Positions 47,657 through 56,658 of a stretch of 64,000 nt of DNA are shown piece after piece (position 1 is the first letter of the stretch; the number at the start of each line of letters is the position of its first letter). The notes under the pieces are model-generated. The model made no database searches and had not been told where the DNA came from. It saw nothing but the letters and a program-made list of their open reading frames with translations. The position numbers and the translations under genes were made by a program. The stretch is from the NCBI GenBank assembly GCA_024682375.1, contig JAIKZI010000039.1:144338-208337 (forward strand), read 5' to 3'. The DNA is from Lachnospiraceae bacterium. GTDB lineage: Bacteria; Bacillota; Clostridia; Lachnospirales; Lachnospiraceae.

Positions 47657-48183
47657 TTTTCTCTGATATATTTATATGTAGCTTCTTCTCCCTGAGTTGC
47701 AACCATTGTGAGAAGTTCCTCCAGAAGTTTCTTGGAATCCTCGTGAAGAATATAATGCCACTTTCCTCTATTATAGTAGTTAAGAGCGCTATCATCTTTA
47801 TAGTCATCTCCCTGATAAACCTTCGATGCACTGATTCTATCAATAAGCATCTCAACTACATATTTTTTAGGCATCTTCATGCCTTCCATGGGATATCCCG
47901 GTTTGCTGGAATAGTCAATCCAATACTCCATGTGATGTTTGTTTCTACCCTTGTGATGAAGCCAGGCAGAGGTATATCCCTTCTCTTCTCTTTCAGCATT
48001 ATTAGGACTTCTAAATCCCTGATAATACTTCACACCAACTCGAAACTCTGTCCATGAATACTTAGATAAGTCATGTGTAAGTCCCTGCCAATATAACCCT
48101 ACTTTAAAACAACCTCTTCTAACTAACTTTCTGTGTTTATGTACTGTACTAAAATGTCCACAAAATCTCTGAAACCAATTCAT
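47638..48183 (-). CDS. HD-like metal-binding hypothetical protein (DUF5662-like)
   Basis: Conserved-looking His/Asp pattern HKHRKLV...THDLSKYSWTEF...AWLHHKGRNKHHMEYW; start immediately follows the upstream stop. Confidence 0.6.
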   Translation of the reverse strand: MNWFQRFCGHFSTVHKHRKLVRRGCFKVGLYWQGLTHDLSKYSWTEFRVGVKYYQGFRSPNNAEREEKGYTSAWLHHKGRNKHHMEYWIDYSSKPGYPMEGMKMPKKYVVEMLIDRISASKVYQGDDYKDDSALNYYNRGKWHYILHEDSKKLLEELLTMVATQGEEATYKYIREKVLSKD

Positions 48184-50028
48184 TTATTTCTCCGTATTAC
48201 CTACCAGAATAGTTAGAGTACCACCAGGCACATCTATCTCCTCCTGATTTTCTAACAATCTTCTATTTTCACCAAATACATCCTCAGAAGTATTTGAAAC
48301 GAAATGCCATTTTCTATTGTTCAAAAGTGAAGGAAGTGCAAATTTCTCGTCCTCCAAGTAGAAATTAAACAGAAGCATAACATCCTCGTCCTTAAGATTT
48401 TTTCCATAAAATCCTGCGTAAAGAATTCCTACAGCTTTTCGATCTTCAGAAAGCCATACAGTCCATGGTTCTCTTCCATGGTAGCTTAAATCAGGCAGTC
48501 CCAAATGCTTCGGATCACTCATCTCTTTAGGCATAAGAGGTGAAAGCACAGGATGACTCTTTCTAAAGCCAATAAGACTCTTTATATACTCTCTATACTC
48601 TTTCGTACGCTTTCTATTATTAAAATTCACCCAACCAATCTTATTATCCTGACAATAAGGATTATTATTTCCACTTTGAGAATTCAAGACCTCATCACCT
48701 GACTGGATCATAGGGATACTCTGGGAAAAAATAGCTGCAGCAAGCGAAGTTTTGCAGTTTTTAACCCTTGCGTTCCAAACCATTCTACTATTCGTTTCAC
48801 CCTCAGTACCGTAATTATCACTAAAGTTGAAATTATTACCGTCTCTATTTTCTTCACCATTATCAAGATTATGCTTTTCTTTATAAGAAAAACTATCCAA
48901 AAGTGTATATCCACTACTTGTAGAAGCTGCAAAATTTACAAAGCCAAACTTTTCATTCTGGCGTCTCATCATATTTGTAAATTCAATAATATTTCCATCT
49001 TTGTGATTGATAAGACGTCTAAGTGGATACATAAATCCAGTATCATCCACAAAAAGATGACGGTCCAATCCCGAATAATCATTTAAAACATTTTCAGGAT
49101 AATTGTCATAAAAGATATTTATATTAGAAAGGAATGGATCTCTTGCAATTCTTTCTATCGGACAGGTGAGTCCTATCAAATGGAATCCATCCACATGATA
49201 CTCTTTCGCCCAAAAGCGAAGGCAATCCAAAATCAAATCTTCACTGGTTCCAACAGCAAAGGACATCTCCATCACAATCTGCATATTCTTCTTATGAATA
49301 TGATGAACCATAGATCTCATATTTTCGTGGCAAGAAATTCCACCGAAATAAGAAGCCTTAGGTGCAAAATAAGAAGCTTCACCATATCCCCAATAATTCA
49401 CTTTATTACTTGGTTCGATTTTATAACGATTCCTGCCCTTCTTGTCTACATAAGGCTTTTTAGTACATAAAATCTCATCAAAATCATATAAAGGCTGAAA
49501 CTCTAGAACATTGACGCCCAATTCTGCCAGATAATTAAGTCTTTGAATAACTCCAAGATAATTACCTGCCTTGGCACTTGAAAGTGAGTGATCCATAGTA
49601 AATCCACGCATATGAAGCCTATAGATAATATAATCATTAGTACATATTTTAGGACTTACATCTTTAAAAGGTGTACCTGATTTAATGATATTTCCAAAGC
49701 AAAGAAAATTATGTTTTTTTCTACTTAAATCATTCCAATTATCTCTTCCGTACACCGAAAGTGCATAAGGATCCATACGAAGAGTTCCGTCCTCTTCGAT
49801 TAGATAACCATAGTTTTCATAGTCCAAATCAAGAACAACAATAGAACATACTCTGCCATATCTATAACTATCATCAATATCAATTTTTATCTGAGATAAA
49901 TCCTGCTTATTTATAAGAATTAGATTAACCTTCTTCTTTGTGTTTACTTCAAAAGTGAAAGTTACATTCTGTTCTTTTACAACAGCTCCAAATCTTTTAA
50001 AATCGCCTACTTTAGTTTTAAATTTCAT
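48184..50028 (-). CDS. GlgX/isoamylase-like GH13 protein lacking canonical catalytic residues (probable pseudoenzyme)
   Basis: GlgX-like framework (NFAASTSSGYTLLDSFSYKEKHNLDNGEENRDGNNFNFSDNYGTEG, SQSIPMIQSGDEVLNSQSGNNNPYCQDN) with altered regions I-IV. Confidence 0.8.
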   Translation of the reverse strand: MKFKTKVGDFKRFGAVVKEQNVTFTFEVNTKKKVNLILINKQDLSQIKIDIDDSYRYGRVCSIVVLDLDYENYGYLIEEDGTLRMDPYALSVYGRDNWNDLSRKKHNFLCFGNIIKSGTPFKDVSPKICTNDYIIYRLHMRGFTMDHSLSSAKAGNYLGVIQRLNYLAELGVNVLEFQPLYDFDEILCTKKPYVDKKGRNRYKIEPSNKVNYWGYGEASYFAPKASYFGGISCHENMRSMVHHIHKKNMQIVMEMSFAVGTSEDLILDCLRFWAKEYHVDGFHLIGLTCPIERIARDPFLSNINIFYDNYPENVLNDYSGLDRHLFVDDTGFMYPLRRLINHKDGNIIEFTNMMRRQNEKFGFVNFAASTSSGYTLLDSFSYKEKHNLDNGEENRDGNNFNFSDNYGTEGETNSRMVWNARVKNCKTSLAAAIFSQSIPMIQSGDEVLNSQSGNNNPYCQDNKIGWVNFNNRKRTKEYREYIKSLIGFRKSHPVLSPLMPKEMSDPKHLGLPDLSYHGREPWTVWLSEDRKAVGILYAGFYGKNLKDEDVMLLFNFYLEDEKFALPSLLNNRKWHFVSNTSEDVFGENRRLLENQEEIDVPGGTLTILVGNTEK

Positions 50029-50066
50029 GCCTACATCCTTTTTCCCTGTAAAAAAAGTCTCAGATA

Positions 50067-50095
50067 ATTCTACACTTTTTAAATATTACTTACAA
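50067..50095 (-). promoter_or_regulatory. SigmaA-type promoter for the GH13-like gene
   Basis: Minus strand TTGTAA-N17-TAGAAT; the -35 overlaps the stop of the upstream helicase gene. Confidence 0.55.
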
Positions 50096-51871
50096 TATTT
50101 CTAGCTCATCTATAAACCTTGAGCGCTTATATTTTCTTTCACCGATACTTTCAGTAAAGCATATTATGAGTTCTCTTTTTGCCCTTGTGATTGCAACATA
50201 AAACATACGTCTTTCCTCTTCTATGTCGCCCTCATGCATCGACTTATTGGCAGGAGTAATTCCATCGTTTGCATCAATAATATATACGGTATTATACTCC
50301 AACCCCTTTGCCCCGTGAAAAGTTCGTAAATTCACGCCATTCTCTTTTGATTCTATTCCATGCGTGTTCTCCTCAACATATCGTCTAAAATCGGATATAG
50401 AGCCAATATATCGTCCATAATCCATAAGCGAATCCACTATTTCAAGGAAGTAATCAAATTCGAGTTCATATTCCTTACAATACCTCTTTAAATATTCATC
50501 ATATTTAAGAGTTTTTCGTAAAAATACCATAAGTGCAAACGGTTTCATTCTTTGCATCATCATAAAACTATTTTGAAGGCCTTCTAAGAATTTTCTCTCT
50601 TCCGTAATCAAAGTCGAATCCATTAGTATTTTCGAAAAATCCACTTTTTCACTTGTAAAATACTTCCTGTAAAAAGTTTTATCTAAAAATGAAAGTACCT
50701 TAAATACATCCTGCCTTTGATAGATTCCAGTTGCAATATTGATTACCGAGATAATATCTGAAACAATTCTTTTATTATCTGTACTAAGCCTTCTAAAATT
50801 AACAGGAATTCTATTATTAACAAGTTCATTTACGATTCTATTTGCCCTTATATTATTTCTATATAAAACAGCTATATTCTTTGGTTCTATTCCAGAGGAC
50901 AACTGTTTTTTTATATCTTGTACTATAAACTTAGCTTCTTTTTGAGAATCAATAAAATTATGAACTTCAATCCTTGCCTTAGCGTCAAAAGCAGAGTACT
51001 GATTTTTATCAAATCTGGATTTATTATTTGAAATAAGCTTTGATGAAATCTCGACTATTTCTTTTAGAGACCTATAATTCTTTTCTAATTTGTAGATTTT
51101 ACAATCAGGGTAAGTCTTTTCAAAATCGAGCATTATTTTAGGATTGGCTCCACGGAAACCATAAATAGACTGGTCCTCATCGCCAACTGCAAAAATATTT
51201 TGTTCCTCTCCTGAAAGCATCTTTATTACCGAAAATTGTAAATCATTCATATCCTGTGCTTCATCTACCAGGATATAATCAAAGCGTTTTTGCCATTTAG
51301 AAAGTATATTGGGATTTTCTTGAAACATCTTCAAGGCGAAATTAATCATATCTCCAAAATCGACATACTTCATGTCTTCTTTTAGAGACTCATACTGTTT
51401 TATTATTTTAGAAATTTTGTCCCCTTTTTCGTCAAATTCCCCTGTCTGATTCAGCTTATATCGAAGCATTTTCTTTTCAAAAAGTGAATAGAATTCCGGA
51501 AAAAAATCATTATAAATTCCACTTTTCAAAAAAGCCTTTTTTATAAGGAATTTCTTTTCTTCTCCAATCAAAATATTCTCTCTGGTGTATCCTTTTTCCT
51601 CAGAAAGAATATGAAAGAAAATAGAATGAAACGTTCCGAAAACCGGAGATTCAACCTTTGAATCCAAAGTTTCGAAACGATTCTTCATAGACAAAGCAGC
51701 ATCCTTTGTAAAGGTTATTACAAGGATGCGCTTCGGATCTATCTTCTTATTACGGATTAGAAAGAATAATCTTTCGATAATAACTGTTGTCTTTCCAGAA
51801 CCTGGAGATGCGACTACAAGAGTCGGTCCGTCCTCTGTTTCAACGGCCGATCTCTGCGCTTCATCTAACAA
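50090..51871 (-). CDS. UvrD/PcrA-like superfamily 1 DNA helicase, apparent TTG start
   Basis: VVASPGSGKTTVIIERL; ILVDEAQDMNDLQFSVI; GDEDQSIYGFRGANP; AKGLEYNTVYIIDANDGITP; VAITRAKRELII. Confidence 0.93.
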   Translation of the reverse strand: MLDEAQRSAVETEDGPTLVVASPGSGKTTVIIERLFFLIRNKKIDPKRILVITFTKDAALSMKNRFETLDSKVESPVFGTFHSIFFHILSEEKGYTRENILIGEEKKFLIKKAFLKSGIYNDFFPEFYSLFEKKMLRYKLNQTGEFDEKGDKISKIIKQYESLKEDMKYVDFGDMINFALKMFQENPNILSKWQKRFDYILVDEAQDMNDLQFSVIKMLSGEEQNIFAVGDEDQSIYGFRGANPKIMLDFEKTYPDCKIYKLEKNYRSLKEIVEISSKLISNNKSRFDKNQYSAFDAKARIEVHNFIDSQKEAKFIVQDIKKQLSSGIEPKNIAVLYRNNIRANRIVNELVNNRIPVNFRRLSTDNKRIVSDIISVINIATGIYQRQDVFKVLSFLDKTFYRKYFTSEKVDFSKILMDSTLITEERKFLEGLQNSFMMMQRMKPFALMVFLRKTLKYDEYLKRYCKEYELEFDYFLEIVDSLMDYGRYIGSISDFRRYVEENTHGIESKENGVNLRTFHGAKGLEYNTVYIIDANDGITPANKSMHEGDIEEERRMFYVAITRAKRELIICFTESIGERKYKRSRFIDELEIL

Positions 51872-51888
51872 ACATTATCCCCCGTAAA

Positions 51889-53358
51889 TTAGATTTCTTT
51901 TTCAAGTTTTAAAATCGCATTCTTAATACGATTGATAGATTCGTCTTTGCCAAGAATTTCCATAAGCTGAGTAGCTCCACCAGGTGTGCTCATCTTTCCT
52001 GATACAGCTGTACGAAGTGGCCACATAACGAATCCAGTCTTGTATTCATGTTCTTCTCCAAACTTCTTAAGAACAGCAAATAGATTATCATTTGAATAAT
52101 CATCTGTTTCTTCAAGAACTGGAAGTACTTCTTTAAGAAGTGCAAGTGAGTTCTCTGGTGTAGTCTTCATCTTCTTATGTGTGTACATAGACATGTCATA
52201 GTCAGGAACTGCCTTCAAAAAGTCGATATGCTCTTCGATTTCTGGGAAGATTTCAATACGACTCTTTACAAGTTCAGCAATCTTTCTCTGATCCATTCCA
52301 TCAGGAACAGCCTCATCGAGGTATGGCTTAGCAAGTTCCATAAATCTGTCCAAATCCATAGCCTTTAGATACTCACCATTCATCCACTTAAGCTTGCCAT
52401 AATCAAATACGGCTGGTGACTTACCAATTCTATGGTAATCGAATTCTTTAACAAGTTCAGGAAGACTGAAGATTTCCTGATTTCCTTCTGGGCTCCATCC
52501 AAGAAGAGCTACGAAGTTTACGATAGCTTCTGTTACGAATCCCTTCTCAACAAGGTCTTCGAATGATGAATGTCCACTACGCTTCGAAAGCTTCTGGTGC
52601 TCCTCATTTGTGATAAGTGGACAATGAATATACTTAGGTACTTCCCAACCAAAAGCTTCATAAAGTCTATTGTACTTAGGTGAAGAAGAAAGGTACTCAT
52701 TTCCTCTTACTACATGAGTGATTCCCATCAAATGATCATCTACTACATTAGCAAAGTTATATGTTGGGAAACCATCTGATTTGATAAGAATCATATCATC
52801 AAGCTCTGAGTTATCTACTGTGATATCTCCGTATAACTCGTCATGGAATGTTGTAGTACCAGTTCTTGGGTTATTCTGTCTGATTACAAAAGGCTTACCT
52901 TCTGCAAGATTCTTCTCAACCTCTTCCTTTGAAAGTGAAAGACAATGCTTGTCATATACAGAGATTGTCTTTGTCTCACCATCAGCAGTAATATCCTGCT
53001 TTAAGCTATCAAGTCTTTCCTGGTCACAGAAGCAATAATATGCCTCTCCCTTTTCGATAAGCTTCTTAGCATATTCCATGTAGATACCAGCTGCCTGTCT
53101 TTCAGACTGAACATAAGGTCCTACACCTTTATCTTTGTCAGGGCCTTCATCATGAACGAGTCCAGTTTCCTTCATTGTACGATAGATAATATCTACAGCA
53201 CCTTCGACTAATCTTTCCTGATCAGTATCTTCGATTCTAAGAATATAATCTCCGCCTTCATGTTTTGCAATCAAGTAAGTATACAATGCAGTTCTTAGGT
53301 TACCAACGTGCATTCTTCCTGTTGGGCTTGGTGCAAATCTCGTTCTAACTTTTGCCAT
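51889..53358 (-). CDS. gltX: Glutamyl-tRNA synthetase
   Basis: [53 protein letters not shown]. Confidence 0.97.
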   Translation of the reverse strand: MAKVRTRFAPSPTGRMHVGNLRTALYTYLIAKHEGGDYILRIEDTDQERLVEGAVDIIYRTMKETGLVHDEGPDKDKGVGPYVQSERQAAGIYMEYAKKLIEKGEAYYCFCDQERLDSLKQDITADGETKTISVYDKHCLSLSKEEVEKNLAEGKPFVIRQNNPRTGTTTFHDELYGDITVDNSELDDMILIKSDGFPTYNFANVVDDHLMGITHVVRGNEYLSSSPKYNRLYEAFGWEVPKYIHCPLITNEEHQKLSKRSGHSSFEDLVEKGFVTEAIVNFVALLGWSPEGNQEIFSLPELVKEFDYHRIGKSPAVFDYGKLKWMNGEYLKAMDLDRFMELAKPYLDEAVPDGMDQRKIAELVKSRIEIFPEIEEHIDFLKAVPDYDMSMYTHKKMKTTPENSLALLKEVLPVLEETDDYSNDNLFAVLKKFGEEHEYKTGFVMWPLRTAVSGKMSTPGGATQLMEILGKDESINRIKNAILKLEKEI

Positions 53359-53387
53359 TTTATTACTCCTTTATTTTTTCGCCTAAA

Positions 53388-54572
53388 TTAGGCTCTTTTA
53401 TATTGATTCAATCCGCAGAGCTTATCTACCGAATGAATAATCTCAAGTATCTCAGGAACGAAGAAATTATGTTCCTGCATAACCCTATCAATTTCATCTC
53501 TTTCGAGTTTGACAGATTCAGTATTATGGTTGATCTGGTCTCTAATCTTCTGTCGTCTAACAATGAGACGATGTTTAACCTCAACCATCTCATCATGATT
53601 TACCAAGGCTCTGGCCTGATATTCCCAAATCTTTGAATCATATAGTTTCTTCGACTCAAGGAATTCCATAAACTGTTCAACACAGAACTCCATATCTCTA
53701 TTATTTCTTCTATAGAGATCTCTTTCAGCCTTTTCAATCTGATAATTATTAAAAATATATTCCAACTCCATAGCTGACTCTACACTATAACGATTATAGA
53801 CGTAACGCACAGCATTAGTTATATTAGCATATTTCATCCTTGATGAGTTAAGCATCGGGATAATTTTGTTCAAATATTTTAAAGAACGCTTCCTTCTACG
53901 CCTGATTGATGAAGACCAGGCAAAGAACAGGGAAAAAGATACCCCGCCGAAAACAAGCAATGCCACGAAATACCATGTTATATCTTTATCCGAGGTATTG
54001 TCAAAGAAAAGAATAATAGCAAGTGCTAATAGACAGATGAAAAAAAGAAGAATCGATACAATTCTAGAATTTTTCTCCGCTCTTTTTATATTTTCTCTTT
54101 CTATTTCAATAGCATTCTTTTCACCTTCAAGATGATGCATATCCTTTTCAAGAGAATGCTGATATATCTCATTTTCCTTTAGTCTCAAAATAGTATTAGG
54201 AACATCTTCAAAATTCTCTTCCATCATAGTGTAGTTTTCTTCAGATATTCTCTTTTCTCTATGTTCAAAACTAGATCTGGAACGAGATAGCTCGACAATC
54301 TTTCCAGCTAAAACCTTAAGATCAGCTCTCTCCTCTTCAGGCATATTTTCCAAAATATCAATATCATTTAGATACTTTGTAACAATTCTATACTCTTTCT
54401 TTTCAGCCTCGATTTCTTTTGTATTAGAAACGATCTGTTCACAGGAATCTAGAATATATCTCTCCAGTTTCTTAGGATCGTCCCAATCATCAAGTGTACG
54501 TATTTCTTCTAGAGTTCGATTAAATGCCTGATCTAGATTTTCCTTCTTTTTCTTCTTACCAAATCCAAACAT
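53388..54572 (-). CDS. Uncharacterised coiled-coil protein with two central TM helices
   Basis: IVSILLFFICLLALAIILFF and ITWYFVALLVFGGVSFSLFFAW flanked by long charged coiled-coil regions. Confidence 0.65.
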   Translation of the reverse strand: MFGFGKKKKKENLDQAFNRTLEEIRTLDDWDDPKKLERYILDSCEQIVSNTKEIEAEKKEYRIVTKYLNDIDILENMPEEERADLKVLAGKIVELSRSRSSFEHREKRISEENYTMMEENFEDVPNTILRLKENEIYQHSLEKDMHHLEGEKNAIEIERENIKRAEKNSRIVSILLFFICLLALAIILFFDNTSDKDITWYFVALLVFGGVSFSLFFAWSSSIRRRRKRSLKYLNKIIPMLNSSRMKYANITNAVRYVYNRYSVESAMELEYIFNNYQIEKAERDLYRRNNRDMEFCVEQFMEFLESKKLYDSKIWEYQARALVNHDEMVEVKHRLIVRRQKIRDQINHNTESVKLERDEIDRVMQEHNFFVPEILEIIHSVDKLCGLNQYKRA

Positions 54573-54589
54573 AGTCTCTCCCCTATTAA

Positions 54590-55405
54590 TTAAATACCAC
54601 TATTCTTCTCATATTCACTTTCCCAAATGCCTACCAGAGCGGCAAGTGATTTTGGATCTTGTGAATACGCCTTTTCCACCTTGGCTTTAAAAGATTCTAC
54701 ACTCGAAGAGTTTATAGAATTATTAAATTCATCTTTAACAACTTCAACTAAATCAGGTGGAACCAGGTATCTATCTACAACAGCTTTAAATGCATTCTCA
54801 TCATTCATCAAAAGAACACAATGTAACAGAGCTTTTATAGATTCAGTACGTCTATTTTTTTCATAGGCACTATTAAAACATTCTTTAGCTTCTTCAAAGA
54901 AAAACATCCTAGAATAGCAAACACCTAAATTGTAAAAAACATCTCCTTCATTTACAACGCTTAGTTTCAAATTCTTTCTGTCTTCTAGAATTGAAGTATA
55001 TTCTAGCACCGCATCTGAAAGACGGTCAGAATGAAGCAATCTGTCTGCCCTGATTTTTCTGATTTCAGCTTCACTTTTATTTTCCAATGCCTGAATACGG
55101 TCAATTGTTTTCTTTAAATCGCTCTCAGTCAAATATCCACAATTACTTAGTAGACGTCCAACAAAAATATGTAAAGAAGCACCTTCGGCAATCAAATCAT
55201 CCAACTCACGTTTTAATGCAGGAAGATGTAATTCTTCTCCAACCCAGTTAGTAAAGTCGCCTGTCATAATATCTTCACTAAGCATATCAGTATGCTTAAA
55301 AGCTAGATGAGATAGCTCCTCTAAAGAATAGATATTTATACCGAAGTCATCCATGTAATATGGTGTTCCGGCTAAAGGAATCTTGCAAAGTATCAAATCG
55401 CCCAT
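54590..55405 (-). CDS. TPR-like repeat protein of unknown function
   Basis: GDVFYNLGVCYSRMFFFEEAKECFNSAYEKNRRTESIKALLHC TPR-like helices; adjacent to the ATPase gene. Confidence 0.65.
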   Translation of the reverse strand: MGDLILCKIPLAGTPYYMDDFGINIYSLEELSHLAFKHTDMLSEDIMTGDFTNWVGEELHLPALKRELDDLIAEGASLHIFVGRLLSNCGYLTESDLKKTIDRIQALENKSEAEIRKIRADRLLHSDRLSDAVLEYTSILEDRKNLKLSVVNEGDVFYNLGVCYSRMFFFEEAKECFNSAYEKNRRTESIKALLHCVLLMNDENAFKAVVDRYLVPPDLVEVVKDEFNNSINSSSVESFKAKVEKAYSQDPKSLAALVGIWESEYEKNSGI

Positions 55406-56640
55406 TATGCTTCCTCCTTTAGTTTGATTCTATGAACATAATTCATAGATGATCCTGGAGCTATTTCTCCAAAACCTAAATCTCTGATATTAACTTCTAC
55501 TTCCGTATCAGATACAGCTTTCGCATTTATACGAAGTCTTGTAGTTCCTTCTTCTCTATCAGGTAAATCATCTAATACAAGCTTTTCTATAGAAGCTGTC
55601 CTGCTCTCAGGTCTTTGAACCCAAAATTCAATTTCTTTAGAGCCAAACAAAATAACTTCACATTCTCCCTGACTCTGAAACCAACTTTCCCCGGCATCAA
55701 GAATTGTAAAGAACTGCATCTTATTGTCATCATTTACTTTAAGAGAAAGGTTCATCTTTAATTCATTTGAACCAATATAAACATAATTAAAATTGGAGTT
55801 TTCCTGCTTTACATATCCTGCAAAACATGCTCCCTTAGAATAAAGATTCTTTCCAATAAATACTCTTCTATTCTCTAAAAGATATTCCATGGATGATTTC
55901 ATCCACCCACCGTCAAAGCCGTCTCCTACAAGGTATACGCTAGAAATTGAATTATCTTTTAATAAAGCTCTAAGTACGCTTAAAAGAGATTCATCCTTTT
56001 TTAGTTTTCCAAGTGTATCCTTTCCAGATTTAAGCTTTACAGTAATTGGAGTTGTATGTCTATCTAAACTCAAAAAAGTATAAGCGATATCAGATTTATC
56101 ACAATCCAAAAGCAAAACATCATGCATAAAAGTTGTGGCATCCTGATTCAATGCATAATAATAAAAAGCCTCCATATAATCGATAACAAGAAGTCTATCT
56201 TCAGGCAATGACAACTTATTTGTAATAATCGAACAAAGTTCAGCCATATCCAGTGAAAGTGATGGAACTGTAATAACAAGCTTCTTAACAGAATTTGCAT
56301 TGACAGGCATTCCGGATATTTCGAGCAAATGCTTTATATAAATAGTAAGAAGATCTCTTGAAGAATAAATCTTTCCATCTATTCTTATTTCATTATTAGA
56401 TAAAGCATTATTGAGAAGATTTTCAGCCTCCTCTGCGCTGCCTTCAGCTATCATATTCTTAGCTTCTTTGCCATAGAACCACTGATCCAAGCCTTTTCTC
56501 TTTGCTAAGCAAGTAGGAATCTGAAACTCTTCACTTCCCATAACAGTACTTACGCTTCCTGGTTCTTTCATGGAAGAATTGTAATAGCTCAATATTGTAT
56601 TTTTAATTCCTAAATCAATTCCGAAAAAAATGCCTTCCAC
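55405..56640 (-). CDS. Hsp70/actin-like ATPase-fold protein (DUF5716-like)
   Basis: FFGIDLGIKNTILSYY phosphate-1, VITVPSLSLD, SSVYLVGDGFDGGWM adenosine motif, KGACFAGY; C-terminal RLRINAKAV...IRDLGFGEIAPGS. Confidence 0.75.
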   Translation of the reverse strand: MEGIFFGIDLGIKNTILSYYNSSMKEPGSVSTVMGSEEFQIPTCLAKRKGLDQWFYGKEAKNMIAEGSAEEAENLLNNALSNNEIRIDGKIYSSRDLLTIYIKHLLEISGMPVNANSVKKLVITVPSLSLDMAELCSIITNKLSLPEDRLLVIDYMEAFYYYALNQDATTFMHDVLLLDCDKSDIAYTFLSLDRHTTPITVKLKSGKDTLGKLKKDESLLSVLRALLKDNSISSVYLVGDGFDGGWMKSSMEYLLENRRVFIGKNLYSKGACFAGYVKQENSNFNYVYIGSNELKMNLSLKVNDDNKMQFFTILDAGESWFQSQGECEVILFGSKEIEFWVQRPESRTASIEKLVLDDLPDREEGTTRLRINAKAVSDTEVEVNIRDLGFGEIAPGSSMNYVHRIKLKEEA

Positions 56641-56658
56641 TACTTCTCTCCAAAAATT

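Noticed and set aside
53381-53393. GCCTAAATTAGGC palindrome between gltX and the coiled-coil gene, considered as a terminator
   Set aside because: Only 13 nt, leaving about a 4-bp stem once a real loop is allowed; too weak to call, though a T/A tract follows.
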